Part shown: positions 24,028-33,353 of the stretch, in pieces | Position numbering within the stretch: position 1 is the first letter of the stretch | Layout: every line of letters begins with the position of its first letter | Made by a program: the position numbers and the translations under genes | Assembly: GCF_001458415.1 (NCBI RefSeq) | Contig: NZ_CYSD01000015.1 | Coordinates: 1-64,000 of the forward strand | Source of the DNA: Tritonibacter multivorans | GTDB taxonomy: Bacteria; Pseudomonadota; Alphaproteobacteria; Rhodobacterales; Rhodobacteraceae | DNA: 64,000 nt | Reading direction: 5' to 3' | The notes under the pieces: model-generated | Databases searched by the model: none | What the model saw: the letters and a program-made list of their open reading frames with translations, nothing else | What the model was told of the DNA's origin: nothing

Positions 24028-25827
24028 ATGCACGCATATCGCAGCCATACCTGCGCCGAACTGAACAAATCCAACGTGGGCGAAACCGTCCGCCTGTCGG
24101 GCTGGGTCCATCGGGTCCGCGACCACGGCGGCCTGCTGTTCATCGACCTGCGCGACCACTATGGCGTCACGCAAGTCATGGCCGACCCGGACAGCCCCGT
24201 GTTTGCCGAGATCGAAAAGGTCCGCTCCGAGTGGTGTATCCGCATTGATGGCAACGTCAAAGCGCGTGACGAAAGCCTCGTGAACGACAAGATCCCCACC
24301 GGCGAGATCGAAGTTTTCATCCGCGACATCGAAGTGCTGGGCAAATCCGAAGAGCTGCCGCTGATGGTGTTCGGCGATCAGGAATACCCGGAAGAAACCC
24401 GTCTGCGCTATCGCTACCTCGACCTGCGTCGCGACAAGATGCAGCAGAACATGCTGCTGCGGTCGAATATGGTGCAGTCGATCCGCAAGCGCATGTGGGA
24501 CAAGGGCTTCAACGAATACCAGACCCCGATCATCACCGCATCCTCCCCCGAAGGCGCGCGCGACTTCCTCGTGCCCTCCCGTCTGCATCCGGGCAAATTC
24601 TACGCCCTGCCGCAGGCGCCGCAGCAGTTCAAACAGCTGATGATGGTGTCGGGCTTTGACAAATACTTCCAGATCGCGCCCTGTTTCCGCGACGAAGATC
24701 CGCGCGCCGACCGCTCGCCGACCGATTTCTACCAGCTCGACATGGAAATGTCCTTTGTCACCCAGCAGGATGTCTTTGACACCATCGCACCGGTGATCGC
24801 GGGCGTGTTCGAGGAATTCGGCAAGGGCCGCAAAGTGGACGCCGCGGATGAGTGGCCGCAGATCTCTTATAAGGACGCCGCCCTCTGGTATGGCTCTGAC
24901 AAGCCGGACCTGCGCAACCCGATCAAGATGCAGGTGGTCTCTGAACATTTTGCCGGGTCTGGGTTCGCGATCTTTGCCAAGCTGCTGGAGCAGGAAGGCA
25001 CCCAGATCCGCGCCATCCCCGCGCCCAAAGGGGGCTCCCGCAAGTTCTGCGACCGCATGAACAAATTCGCCCAGCAAGAAGGTCTGCCCGGCATGGGCTA
25101 TATCTTCTGGCGCGAAGGGGCGGACGGCATGGAAGCCGCCGGTCCGCTGGCCAAGAACATTGGCCCCGAGCGCACCGAGGCGATCCGCCAGCAGCTGGGT
25201 CTGGGCGTGGGCGACGCGGCCTTCTTCCTCGGCGGCAAGCCCAAGGCGTTCGAGGCCATCGCAGGCCGCGCGCGGAACGTGATCTGGGAAGAAACCCCCA
25301 AAGCGCCGGAAGACGAGAACTGGCGCGATCGCTTTGCCTTTGCCTGGATCGTGGACTTCCCGATCTACGAAAAAGACGAAGAGACCGGCAAGATCGACTT
25401 TGAACACAACCCGTTCTCCATGCCGCAAGGCGGGATGGACGCGCTCAATGGCGATCCGCTGGATGTGCGCGGCAACCAGTATGACCTGGCCTGTAACGGG
25501 TACGAGCTGGTGTCCGGTGCAATCCGGAACCACCGCCCGGAAATCATGTTCAAAGCCTTTGAAATTGCAGGCTACGGCAAGGACGAAGTCGAAAAACGGT
25601 TTGGCGGCATGGTCAATGCCTTCCAATACGGCGCGCCGCCGCACGGTGGTTGTGCCGCTGGTATCGACCGGATGGTGATGCTGTTGGCGGACGAGGCCAA
25701 CATCCGCGAGGTCATCATGTTCCCGATGAACCAGCGCGCCGAAGACCTGATGATGTCCGCGCCCTCTGAGCCGCTCGCAGAGCAGCTGATGGAACTGAAC
25801 CTGCGCGTCATTCCGCAGGAACAATAA
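24028..25827 (+). CDS. aspS: Aspartate-tRNA ligase
   Basis: The 599-residue class II synthetase charges tRNA-Asp. It has the N-terminal anticodon-binding OB fold (residues 1-105, [23 protein letters not shown]), the class II core with [11 protein letters not shown] and [19 protein letters not shown], the bacterial GAD insertion, and motif 3 near the end ([20 protein letters not shown]). ATG 24028 is preceded by AGAGG; the longer open frame upstream is not homologous. Whether it also charges tRNA-Asn cannot be judged without knowing if the genome has GatCAB or AsnRS. Confidence 0.98.
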   Translation: MHAYRSHTCAELNKSNVGETVRLSGWVHRVRDHGGLLFIDLRDHYGVTQVMADPDSPVFAEIEKVRSEWCIRIDGNVKARDESLVNDKIPTGEIEVFIRDIEVLGKSEELPLMVFGDQEYPEETRLRYRYLDLRRDKMQQNMLLRSNMVQSIRKRMWDKGFNEYQTPIITASSPEGARDFLVPSRLHPGKFYALPQAPQQFKQLMMVSGFDKYFQIAPCFRDEDPRADRSPTDFYQLDMEMSFVTQQDVFDTIAPVIAGVFEEFGKGRKVDAADEWPQISYKDAALWYGSDKPDLRNPIKMQVVSEHFAGSGFAIFAKLLEQEGTQIRAIPAPKGGSRKFCDRMNKFAQQEGLPGMGYIFWREGADGMEAAGPLAKNIGPERTEAIRQQLGLGVGDAAFFLGGKPKAFEAIAGRARNVIWEETPKAPEDENWRDRFAFAWIVDFPIYEKDEETGKIDFEHNPFSMPQGGMDALNGDPLDVRGNQYDLACNGYELVSGAIRNHRPEIMFKAFEIAGYGKDEVEKRFGGMVNAFQYGAPPHGGCAAGIDRMVMLLADEANIREVIMFPMNQRAEDLMMSAPSEPLAEQLMELNLRVIPQEQ

Positions 25828-25859
25828 TCCTACAAATAGATTAGCAGTCTGCACTGCTT

Positions 25860-25887
25860 AAAGGCCGCCCTGATGGGCGGCCTTTTT
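25860..25887 (+). terminator. Rho-independent terminator of aspS
   Basis: AAGGCCGCCC pairs with GGGCGGCCTT around TGAT and is followed by TTTC. Confidence 0.9.
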
Positions 25888-26019
25888 CTTTGGGGGCCGA
25901 TTCAGGTCGGGGTGGGAATGGCGACAACCGGTGGCGTCTGCGCCGCGACTTTGTGAGATGCGTTATTATGGGTTTCGGGCTAGGCTTTGAGGTGCCCGTC
26001 CAAAACCGGAGCCTCGATC

Positions 26020-27408
26020 GTGTACTCGCTTTTGACCTTTTCCACAGCGCTGGCCGAAATTCGGTTTGGCTATGGTCTGTCACCGCGCACCGCTGCGCCG
26101 GTGTCGGTTGCGGATATGCTGGCGCGGCTTTCGGGGCCTGATCTGAATGCGCGGGCGTTTCCTATACCTGACCTGAAGGCGGCAGGGGCCTTGAGTGCGG
26201 AGCGCCGCAGGTTGCTTAGGGCGCAGAAGGCACAGGCAGGGCAGGCGGGCTATGAGGCGGCCACCGCAGCCGTCAATGCTCAGCTGAAACAGATGAACCA
26301 GACGCGGCGGCGCTGGGCGGGGCAGGTGATGCTGCGACGGATTGCCGGTCAGGACGGGTTCCGCGAACGTCTGGTCGCCTTCTGGGGCGATCATTTCACT
26401 GCGCTGGGCAAAAATCAGGCCCTGCGCCATTGGGCGACCCCCTATGTGCAGACGGATCTGCGCCCGCTGGTGACCGGGCGATTTGCCGATCTTTTGACCG
26501 CTGCGGTGATGCATCCGTTGATGTTGCACTATCTGGACCAGTCGCGGTCCGTCGGACCTGACAGCCCCGCCGCCCAGCAACTTGGCCTTGGGCTGAATGA
26601 AAACCTCGCGCGCGAAGTGCTGGAGCTGCACACCCTGGGGGTGGATGGGCCTTATGCGCAGCAGGATGTGCGGCAGCTGGCAGCGCTGTTTACGGGCCTT
26701 GGCTTTCGGGTGAAAGGCCGCCGCGTGTTCCAGCCTAACCGGGCGCAGCCGGGGGCGGAGGTCGTGCTGGGCCAGTCCTATGGGCCGGAGCCGGGGCTTG
26801 CGCCCATTCGGGCCGCGCTTGAGGATCTGGCGCGCCACCCGGCGACCGCGCGTCACCTTGCCCGCAAGCTTGCGGTGCATTTCATTTCGGACACTCCGCC
26901 AGAGCCTTTGATTACAGCGCTAGAGACCGCCTATCTGGACCATGATACCGCGCTTTTTCCGGTGTACGAGGCGCTGCTACAGCACCCCGACGCCTGGGGG
27001 GCGCAGTTGCGAAATGTCAAACCGCCTTTGGATTTTATCACCTCGGCCTTGCGGGCCTTGGATGTCGGGGCCGCGGATCTGTCGCGGCTCGGCGACAAAG
27101 GCTTGCGGCAATTGTTTGACCTGCCGCTGCGCGCGCTGGGGCAGACATGGGAAAGGCCGGACGGCCCGGATGGATGGCCAGAGGAGGACACAGCCTGGCT
27201 GACGCCGCCGGGGCTGGCGATCCGGCTGCGCTGGGCCATGGCGGCGCCGGTGCGATTGATTGACCAATTGCCCGATCCAAGCAGCTTTGCCGACACCGCA
27301 TTGGGCCCCTTTGTTGAGGGGCGCCTTCGTTTCGCGGCCGCCGCCGCCGAGACGCGCAAAGATGGTATTGGGCTTGTGCTCATGTCGCCTGCCTTCAACC
27401 GCCGCTGA
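26020..27408 (+). CDS. DUF1800 family protein
   Basis: The 462-residue product belongs to DUF1800, recognisable by FWGDHFTA, ENLAREVLELHTLGVDG and the C-terminal MSPAFNRR. Members are usually secreted or periplasmic and nearly always encoded beside a DUF1501 gene, as here 15 bases downstream. The biochemical role is not established. GTG 26020 has CGGAG at a proper distance; a TTG at 25987 would add 11 residues. The first 15 residues are hydrophobic and could act as a weak export signal. Confidence 0.88.
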   Translation: MYSLLTFSTALAEIRFGYGLSPRTAAPVSVADMLARLSGPDLNARAFPIPDLKAAGALSAERRRLLRAQKAQAGQAGYEAATAAVNAQLKQMNQTRRRWAGQVMLRRIAGQDGFRERLVAFWGDHFTALGKNQALRHWATPYVQTDLRPLVTGRFADLLTAAVMHPLMLHYLDQSRSVGPDSPAAQQLGLGLNENLAREVLELHTLGVDGPYAQQDVRQLAALFTGLGFRVKGRRVFQPNRAQPGAEVVLGQSYGPEPGLAPIRAALEDLARHPATARHLARKLAVHFISDTPPEPLITALETAYLDHDTALFPVYEALLQHPDAWGAQLRNVKPPLDFITSALRALDVGAADLSRLGDKGLRQLFDLPLRALGQTWERPDGPDGWPEEDTAWLTPPGLAIRLRWAMAAPVRLIDQLPDPSSFADTALGPFVEGRLRFAAAAAETRKDGIGLVLMSPAFNRR

Positions 27409-27423
27409 GCAAAGGAGAAGCCG

Positions 27424-28644
27424 ATGGTATTGAACCGACGCAATTTTTTGGCCCAATCCGTGCTGCGGTCCGGTGTGCTGGGCTGTTCGCTTGCGGCAAG
27501 CCCGCTGATCACGCCGGTGAGTTTTGCCGCCGCCCCTTGGGATCACCGGCTGGTGGTGATCATCCTGCGCGGTGGCATGGATGGGCTGGATGTGGTGCGG
27601 CCCACAGGGGATCCGCATTTTGCCGCGCTGCGTCCCGGTCTGACGGCCGCCGATGTCGCTTCCGGTGCGGATCTGGACCTCGACGGGTTTTACAGACTGC
27701 ATCCGGCGCTGGCCCCGCTGATGCCGCTGTGGCGGTCGGGGGATCTGGGGGTTGTGCATGCGGTCTCTACCCCGTATCGCGACAAGCGCAGCCATTTTGA
27801 GGGGCAGGATCTGCTCGAGGCGGGAACCCTGAATGTGGGCGCGGCGCAGGATGGCTGGCTGAACCGGATGCTGCAATGCGTGCCCGGTGTCGAAGGCGAA
27901 ACGGCCTTTGCGCTGGGGCAGATGAAGGTGTTGGAGGGGGCGGCTCCGGTCGCCAACTGGCACCCCAAAGCCAATATGCGGATCAGCCCGCAGACCGAGC
28001 AGCTGTTGGTGCATGTGATGGAAGGCGATCCACTGTTCGAGGCCACCCTGAACGAGGCGATAAGCCTGTCGGCAGAAGCGACCGATCCCTTTTTTGATCC
28101 CGAAGCCAAAGGCATGTCCGGCGACATGTCCCCGCGATTGCCGCAATATGGTCCGCTGGCGCTGGCGGCCTATGCGGCAGAGCGGTTGCGGGGCGACACG
28201 CGGATTGCGGCCTTTTCGGTCAATGGCTGGGATACCCACGCGCGGCAACGCGAACGGCTGGGGCGCAGGCTGTCAGACCTGGCTGAGGTGATTCTGACCC
28301 TTCAGGCCCGGCTTGGGGCCGAGGTCTGGGGCAAGACCGCTGTGGTGGCCATGACAGAGTTCGGACGCACAGCGCGGGAAAACGGCTCAAAAGGCACAGA
28401 CCACGGCACTGGTGGGGCGATGCTGCTGGCGGGCGGGGCTGTGCGGGGGGGACGCGTTTTTGGCGCCTGGCCGGGGCTGGAAGAGGGCGACCTGTATGAT
28501 CGCCGGGACCTGTTGCCCACCGCAGATGTGCGCAGTGCTGCGGCATGGATCCTACGGGGGATCGCGCCGCTGACGCGCGCGGATCTGGAAGCCAAGGTGT
28601 TTCCCGGCCTCGATATGGGCGAGGATCCGGGCCTTCTGTCCTGA
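27424..28644 (+). CDS. DUF1501 family protein with Tat-type signal
   Basis: The 406-residue product starts MVLNRRNFLAQSVLRSG, a twin-arginine signal peptide, so it is exported folded. The body matches DUF1501 (LVVIILRGGMDGLDVVRP; VNGWDTHARQ; AMTEFGRTARENGSKGTDHGTGG), which has an alkaline-phosphatase or sulfatase-like fold with probable metal-binding Asp and His residues. It is always paired with DUF1800. The pair may form an extracytoplasmic complex; substrate unknown. AAAGGAGAAGCCG precedes the ATG. Confidence 0.9.
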   Translation: MVLNRRNFLAQSVLRSGVLGCSLAASPLITPVSFAAAPWDHRLVVIILRGGMDGLDVVRPTGDPHFAALRPGLTAADVASGADLDLDGFYRLHPALAPLMPLWRSGDLGVVHAVSTPYRDKRSHFEGQDLLEAGTLNVGAAQDGWLNRMLQCVPGVEGETAFALGQMKVLEGAAPVANWHPKANMRISPQTEQLLVHVMEGDPLFEATLNEAISLSAEATDPFFDPEAKGMSGDMSPRLPQYGPLALAAYAAERLRGDTRIAAFSVNGWDTHARQRERLGRRLSDLAEVILTLQARLGAEVWGKTAVVAMTEFGRTARENGSKGTDHGTGGAMLLAGGAVRGGRVFGAWPGLEEGDLYDRRDLLPTADVRSAAAWILRGIAPLTRADLEAKVFPGLDMGEDPGLLS

Positions 28645-28675
28645 AGATGCGGGATCAAGCCGTGCAGGTGCCGGC

Positions 28676-28774
28676 TTACCCGCGTTGCTTTTCCTTGGCG
28701 AACCCAACGGATTGTACGGCAAGGGCTGCGCCGAGGGTGACAAGGCAGACAGTCACAATCATAAAGGCGGTCAT
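28676..28774 (-). CDS. Small single-span membrane protein, 32 residues
   Basis: ATG 28774 overlaps the stop of the response-regulator gene as ATGA and opens 32 codons. Residues 2-22 (AFMIVTVCLVTLGAALAVQSV) form one transmembrane helix, followed by a basic tail (KEKQRG). The overlap implies coupled translation with the regulator. I know no function; it may be a small regulatory membrane protein. Confidence 0.55.
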   Translation of the reverse strand: MTAFMIVTVCLVTLGAALAVQSVGFAKEKQRG

Positions 28775-29490
28775 ATGGCCACCCGTTCCTGCAGGCGTTC
28801 CTGAACCAGACCGGCAATCTGCGCGGTTTCGCTGGCAATGGAGCGGCCTTCCTTGCGGGACGCAGCCAGTGCGGCTGCGGCATCGGCAAGGGGGGCATCG
28901 CCAACACTGCGGGCGACACCGCCCAGGAACTGCGCTAGATAATCCCAGGACTTGTCGCTTTCGTCGTCGTTCAGAACCTCGGCCGCGTGGGCCATGTCAT
29001 CGCGGTAGGCAAGGCGGTCGGGAATGATTTCTTCGTCGGACACCTGGCGCAGGCCCACCGGCTGGCGGTCTGGCGGCAGTTTCGACAGGATCGCGGTCTG
29101 AAACGCGCCCAGCGAGGTCACGGGTTTTGGCAGGAACCCATCCGCACCGGCCTCGATCGCGGCGGCTTCGGCGTTGTCGTCGCCGGACATGCCCAGAATA
29201 ACCGATACACGCGGAGTGCATTGGCTGAGTTCCCGGATCAGGTCGAGACCAGAGCCGTCGGGCAGGCCAAGGTCAATCACCACCGCAGAGGGGCGGTAGA
29301 CCTGCAGATGTCGGTTGGCTGACTTCAGGCAATCGGCGCGCCGGATACGAGCGCCAGATCGCAGGCACAAAAGGCGCATGGCCTCGCAGGCGTATCGGCT
29401 GTCTTCGACAACCAGAACGGTCAGGCCCAAAAGCGGGCGGCGTGGGTTGCTCAGGCGGCTGGCTGACGCAAACAGGTCTGAATCGTCCAT
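28771..29490 (-). CDS. Response regulator with receiver domain and unknown C-terminus
   Basis: The 239-residue protein has a CheY-like receiver at about 22-140: acidic pair Glu29-Asp30 (LVVEDSRY), phospho-acceptor Asp73 (VIDLGLPDGSG), Ser102 (GMSGDD) and Lys122 (LPKPV). The remaining 100 residues (FLGGVARSVGDAPLADAAAALAA and on) are helical and match no known output domain, so it may act by protein contact rather than on DNA. No kinase gene is near. A coupled 32-residue membrane protein gene follows. Confidence 0.88.
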   Translation of the reverse strand: MDDSDLFASASRLSNPRRPLLGLTVLVVEDSRYACEAMRLLCLRSGARIRRADCLKSANRHLQVYRPSAVVIDLGLPDGSGLDLIRELSQCTPRVSVILGMSGDDNAEAAAIEAGADGFLPKPVTSLGAFQTAILSKLPPDRQPVGLRQVSDEEIIPDRLAYRDDMAHAAEVLNDDESDKSWDYLAQFLGGVARSVGDAPLADAAAALAASRKEGRSIASETAQIAGLVQERLQERVAI

Positions 29491-29693
29491 GTCGTGATCC
29501 TCACTGACTTTACTGGAATCAGGTTAAAAATTCCGGGCTAATTTTGCGTTAATGCAACGATGAACCTCCGCGCCTCTTGTCTGGCATTTATGCCGCAGGG
29601 GAACTTCGGGAAAGGAGGTTGCAATAAATGAATGAAAATGGTCTGTCTGGGCGCAACAAAATGACCCGTGTGTTTCAGCTTGAGGAGAAAGAA

Positions 29694-30098
29694 ATGATCG
29701 GTCGCCTAAACCATGTTGCGATTGCAGTCCCGGATCTGGAGGCCGCCTCGGCGCAGTATCGCGATGCGCTGGGCGCCACAGTGGGGGCACCGCAGGATGA
29801 ACCCGATCACGGGGTCACCGTTGTCTTTATCGAACTGCCCAATACCAAGATCGAACTGCTGTACCCCTTGGGCGATGACAGCCCAATCAATGGCTTTCTG
29901 GAGAAGAACCCCGCAGGCGGCATTCACCATGTCTGCTACGAGGTCGAAGACATTCTGGCCGCGCGCGATCACCTGAAGGCGCAGGGCGCACGGGTGCTGG
30001 GCTCGGGCGAGCCGAAGATCGGCGCCCATGGCAAGCCGGTGCTGTTCCTGCACCCCAAAGATTTCAATGGCTGCCTGGTGGAACTGGAGCAGGTTTAA
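29694..30098 (+). CDS. mce: Methylmalonyl-CoA epimerase
   Basis: The 134-residue vicinal-oxygen-chelate protein carries the expected metal ligands: His in LNHVAIAV, Glu in KIELLYP, His in GGIHHVCYEV and Glu in CLVELEQ. It interconverts the epimers of methylmalonyl-CoA between propionyl-CoA carboxylase and the mutase, as in the propionate or ethylmalonyl-CoA routes. ATG 29694 has GAGGAGAAAGAA before it; the frame is open upstream but not conserved. A DUF1467 gene follows, a usual neighbour in this group. Confidence 0.95.
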   Translation: MIGRLNHVAIAVPDLEAASAQYRDALGATVGAPQDEPDHGVTVVFIELPNTKIELLYPLGDDSPINGFLEKNPAGGIHHVCYEVEDILAARDHLKAQGARVLGSGEPKIGAHGKPVLFLHPKDFNGCLVELEQV

Positions 30099-30155
30099 AG
30101 CTATCTCAGACAGGCGGGCCAGTTGCGGCCCGCATCTGAGGAGGAAAACGCGCCC

Positions 30156-30425
30156 ATGGGTATTACATCAGGCCTCGTTCTATATGCGGTGATCTGGTTT
30201 ATGACGTTCTTTGTGGTCCTGCCGTGTCGGGTGACCACGCAGGGCGACATCGGCGAGGTTGTGCCCGGCACCCATGCGGGCGCACCGGAACATCACCATC
30301 TGCGCAAAAAGGCCTGGATCACCACCGGTCTGGCGGCGCTGATCTGGGTGCTGGTGGCCAGCATCATTCTGTTTGGAAATCTCGACATCAAAAGCTTCAG
30401 CCTGCGCGAATACTTCCAAGGCTAA
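30156..30425 (+). CDS. DUF1467 family membrane protein
   Basis: The 89-residue protein has two transmembrane helices (about 3-22 and 56-76) around a conserved cytosolic loop with LPCRVTTQGDIGEVVPGTHAGAP. This is DUF1467, an alphaproteobacterial family often found beside methylmalonyl-CoA epimerase; its role is unknown. ATG 30156 was chosen because conservation starts there. Confidence 0.88.
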   Translation: MGITSGLVLYAVIWFMTFFVVLPCRVTTQGDIGEVVPGTHAGAPEHHHLRKKAWITTGLAALIWVLVASIILFGNLDIKSFSLREYFQG

Positions 30426-30433
30426 GGTACAAA

Positions 30434-30461
30434 AAACGCCCAGCCATTGGCCGGGCGTTTT
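30434..30461 (+). terminator. Rho-independent terminator
   Basis: AAACGCCC pairs with GGGCGTTT, with an inner GCC/GGC pair set, followed by TTCGTTT. It ends the epimerase/DUF1467 transcript. Confidence 0.8.
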
Positions 30462-30482
30462 CGTTTGCACCAAAATGGCTGC

Positions 30483-31175
30483 TCAGCTCCTCTTTGCCAG
30501 CATGTGATAGAGATGCGTAAAGGTCGCAGCACCCAGGATCGGGATCACTAGGTTCACCAGCGGCAGCGACAGCGGCATGGCCATCAGCACGCCCGCGGCC
30601 CAGATGGTTGTAAAATGACGACGGCGCAGACGCTTGGCCTCGACCAGACCCACACGGCGGGCCGCGGCGAGGGTGAAATATTCCCGCCCCAGCAGGAAGC
30701 CGTTCAGCGCCCAGAAGATGAACAGCGCAAAAGGTGCAAACATCAGATACAGCACGATCGCCAGAATGTTTGCCCCGATCATCACCCCAAGGAAGTTCAC
30801 CGTATCTTTGAGGCTGTCCCAAAGACCAAGGCCCGGCACAGCGGGCAGATGCGGATAATGGCGGTCTTCGACGGCCTGTGCCACCTCGTCCAGAAACAAT
30901 GAGGTCATGGCCGAGGCCACAGGCACCATCAGCACCATGGACACGAACATCATCACAAACAGCGATCCAAAGGACAGAAGGTCATTGATCCATGTGACCT
31001 CGCCGACCCAGGGCAGGGTGACCGAGGGGCCAACAAGCCATTGGATCAGTGCCACAATACCAACATATGCGCCGATCAGCAGCGCCAGCGTCAGACCAAT
31101 CCCGCGTAACAGCACAGAGCGAAAGCGCGGGTCCAGAACCTGCGACAGAGCCTTGGCAAAAGCTGTAAAAATCAT
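30483..31175 (-). CDS. EI24/CysZ-like membrane protein
   Basis: The 230-residue integral membrane protein matches the EI24 domain family (COG2981 type), with five or six hydrophobic segments and the conserved central YPHLPAVPGLGLWDSLKDTVNFLG. CysZ in this family imports sulfate, but the broader alphaproteobacterial group is uncharacterised, so transport is only a suggestion. It follows a nitroreductase gene by nine bases, likely as one transcript. Confidence 0.82.
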   Translation of the reverse strand: MIFTAFAKALSQVLDPRFRSVLLRGIGLTLALLIGAYVGIVALIQWLVGPSVTLPWVGEVTWINDLLSFGSLFVMMFVSMVLMVPVASAMTSLFLDEVAQAVEDRHYPHLPAVPGLGLWDSLKDTVNFLGVMIGANILAIVLYLMFAPFALFIFWALNGFLLGREYFTLAAARRVGLVEAKRLRRRHFTTIWAAGVLMAMPLSLPLVNLVIPILGAATFTHLYHMLAKRS

Positions 31176-31184
31176 GCCTGCGCC

Positions 31185-31763
31185 TTATTCGCTGATGTAA
31201 CTGGTGATCGCGGCCAGATCCGGGCGCGGGCGTTCGGGCGGGCGCGGGCCTTCGGTGGCAATATGGACAATGCCTGCGATGCGTTCGTTGGCGCCCAGCC
31301 CAAAGGCCTCTTTACGGAAGTCCGCGTCATGGCTGGCCCAACCAGACAGCCAGTTCGCGCCCCAACCCGCCGCCAGCGCGGCGTTCAAGAGCGACAGGCA
31401 CACGGCACCAGCGGAATAGGTCATCTCGACCGGGGGGAATTTCTCGGTTTCGCGCTGAACTTCGACCACAACCACCGCAAGCTGACCCAGATCGAACTGG
31501 CTGCGGCCTTTGGTGATGTCCTCGGGGGATTTGCCAAGGCGCTGGCCGGTGGCCTCGGTCAGATCCGCCAGCCGGGCCATGGCACCTTTTTCGATGACGA
31601 TGAACCGCCAGGGCACAAGCATCCCGTGATCAGGCGTGCGGGCGGCGGCGGTCAGGATCTCTTGGAGTTGGTCGCGTGTTGGCGCCGGGGCCACAAGGGT
31701 CTTGGCGGGGCGGGACCGGCGGGTCAGCAGAAACTCCAGCGCGGCGGCATTGCGGTCGGGCAT
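31185..31763 (-). CDS. Nitroreductase family protein (YdjA-like)
   Basis: The 192-residue flavoprotein starts with the FMN-binding RRSRPAKTL segment and has AARTPDHGMLVPWRFIVI and AALAAGWGANWLSGW, as in the short YdjA type. It likely uses NAD(P)H and FMN to reduce nitro compounds or quinones in the cytoplasm; the physiological substrate is unknown. It leads the transcript with the EI24 membrane-protein gene. Confidence 0.9.
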   Translation of the reverse strand: MPDRNAAALEFLLTRRSRPAKTLVAPAPTRDQLQEILTAAARTPDHGMLVPWRFIVIEKGAMARLADLTEATGQRLGKSPEDITKGRSQFDLGQLAVVVVEVQRETEKFPPVEMTYSAGAVCLSLLNAALAAGWGANWLSGWASHDADFRKEAFGLGANERIAGIVHIATEGPRPPERPRPDLAAITSYISE

Positions 31764-31918
31764 ATGTGAAACCTCTTTACATATGGGGTATCCCCTATGT
31801 CGGGCAGCGGGGCTGTAAGATCAAGGGGAAGAGGGGCAATAGCGCTGGCGCAAAAAAGCTGGCAAGACAGCGGTTACCGCAATACGCGCCGGAACAGAAC
31901 CAAATCGGGATAAAAGAA

Positions 31919-32194
31919 ATGGGCAAGCCCAAGAAAAAAGACCTGCCGGATCTGTCCCATCTGGCGATCACAGGAGCAGAGATTGCCGTGCGGGTGACCC
32001 CCAAAGCCAGCCGCAACACGGTGCAGGTGACGGAGGCGGGGCTGAAAGTGCAGGTCACGACCGCCCCGGAGAATGGCAAAGCCACGGAAGCCGTGCGGCA
32101 ATTGCTGGCCTCGGCGCTGGGGATTGCCGCCAGCCGCTTGGAGCTGCGCCGCGGGGCTGCGTCCCGCGACAAGGTGTTTGTTGTGCAGGGCTAA
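31919..32194 (+). CDS. DUF167 (YggU family) protein
   Basis: The 91-residue product matches the YggU fold: AVRVTPKASRNTV, VTTAPENGKATEAV and LELRRGAASRDKVF. The family is small, widespread and of unknown function. ATG 31919 is placed where conservation begins after a short lysine-rich lead; the long upstream open frame is non-coding. Confidence 0.9.
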   Translation: MGKPKKKDLPDLSHLAITGAEIAVRVTPKASRNTVQVTEAGLKVQVTTAPENGKATEAVRQLLASALGIAASRLELRRGAASRDKVFVVQG

Positions 32195-32206
32195 GGCGCC
32201 TGCCTG

Positions 32207-32455
32207 CTAGGTTGCCTTGGCGTCGTCGCGCACCAGACGGTAGATCCCCTCGGGCAGATCCAGCGCGGCGGCCAGATCGTTCAGCTGACTGGGGGACAGG
32301 GTGATCTTCTGCACCTGATGGGTGCGGGGATCCAGCTGTTCTATCGTCACGCATTCGGAGAAGGCGTTGATAGAGATGTCCTCGAGAAGGGGGGCCTGGC
32401 CCTCGTCCACAAGGGTGATGACGGTCGAGTCAAACTCGTGTTCGATGGTAAACAT
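32207..32455 (-). CDS. Conserved hypothetical protein, 82 residues
   Basis: The 82-residue acidic protein (MFTIEHEFDSTVITLVDEG start; ITLSPSQLNDLAAALDLPEG) alternates beta strands and a helix and looks folded. I recognise it only as a hypothetical of Rhodobacteraceae. The start has a weak ribosome binding site (GGGGCT adjacent), and the frame is open for 23 more codons, so the N-terminus is uncertain. It converges on the YggU gene. Confidence 0.55.
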   Translation of the reverse strand: MFTIEHEFDSTVITLVDEGQAPLLEDISINAFSECVTIEQLDPRTHQVQKITLSPSQLNDLAAALDLPEGIYRLVRDDAKAT

Positions 32456-32662
32456 AGCCCCAGCATGCACGGCGGTCCGCGCGCTGGCAAGCATGGGCCG
32501 CACCGGTCGGCGGGGACGGGGCAAAAGCCCTTAAAAACCGCACATCCTCAGATCACGCGCCGTTGGATCGGCAGGAACCGGCGAAACACGATCTCTTGAC
32601 CAAGTGGTCATTGCAGCCGGGCCCAGAGCCGTTAGGCTGCGACCACTGGTACGGGTTTGTTT

Positions 32663-33322
32663 ATGCGACATTGGATGATTCTTTCGGCTTTGGCCCTGAC
32701 GGCATGTGCGCTGCCGCCTGTGCGGGATGCGGCGCGGGTCCATTTCTCCGAAGTCGCCGCGCGTGTCGAACCCATCGCAGAGGCCCAATGCCGCGATGAA
32801 CGCCCCAGCGCCAATTGTGACTTCCTGATCCGCATAGATCCTTCGCACCACACGCCGGCAAATGCCTATCAGGGGCTGGACCGTCAGGGGCGCCCGGTTG
32901 TCACCGTGACACGGGGACTTCTGAAAAACATCCGCACCGATGACGAGCTGGCCTTTGTACTGGCCCATGAGGCCGCCCATCACATTCGGGGCCATCTGGA
33001 CCTGCAACACCAGCACGCCGAACAGGGGGCTGCGCATCTGGGCGCGGCGGTGTCGCGACTGGGCGGATCTCAGGCCGAGATTGAGAACGCCCAAGCCCTG
33101 GGCGCGATTGTCGGCGGGCGCAGCTATTCCAAAGCCTTTGAGCTTGAAGCGGATGCGCTGGGCACGGTAATCACTCATCTGGCAGGCTATAGCCCCCGGT
33201 TGGGGCTGGCCTTCTTCGAGCAGGTGCCGGATCCCGGTGACCAGTTCCTGGGCTCTCACCCGGCGAACCCGGACCGCATCCGCACGGTGGAATACACGAT
33301 TTCGGCCCTCGGGCTGGAATAA
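32663..33322 (+). CDS. M48 family metallopeptidase lipoprotein
   Basis: The 219-residue product has a lipoprotein signal with Cys15 (ALTAC) and a zinc-peptidase motif HEAAH at 102-106, with the third ligand Glu in the FELEADALG segment. It should be an envelope-anchored protease similar to short M48 (BepA or LoiP-like) enzymes that act on outer-membrane or periplasmic proteins. ATG 32663 is chosen over the TTG six bases earlier. It carries only the peptidase domain, without TPR repeats. Confidence 0.88.
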   Translation: MRHWMILSALALTACALPPVRDAARVHFSEVAARVEPIAEAQCRDERPSANCDFLIRIDPSHHTPANAYQGLDRQGRPVVTVTRGLLKNIRTDDELAFVLAHEAAHHIRGHLDLQHQHAEQGAAHLGAAVSRLGGSQAEIENAQALGAIVGGRSYSKAFELEADALGTVITHLAGYSPRLGLAFFEQVPDPGDQFLGSHPANPDRIRTVEYTISALGLE

Positions 33323-33353
33323 CCGCGCCTTTTGCAGGTGTCAGGCGGGACAG

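Noticed and set aside
23626-25854. 742-codon open frame antisense to aspS
   Set aside because: Same GC-bias shadow effect; aspS on the plus strand has all class II motifs.
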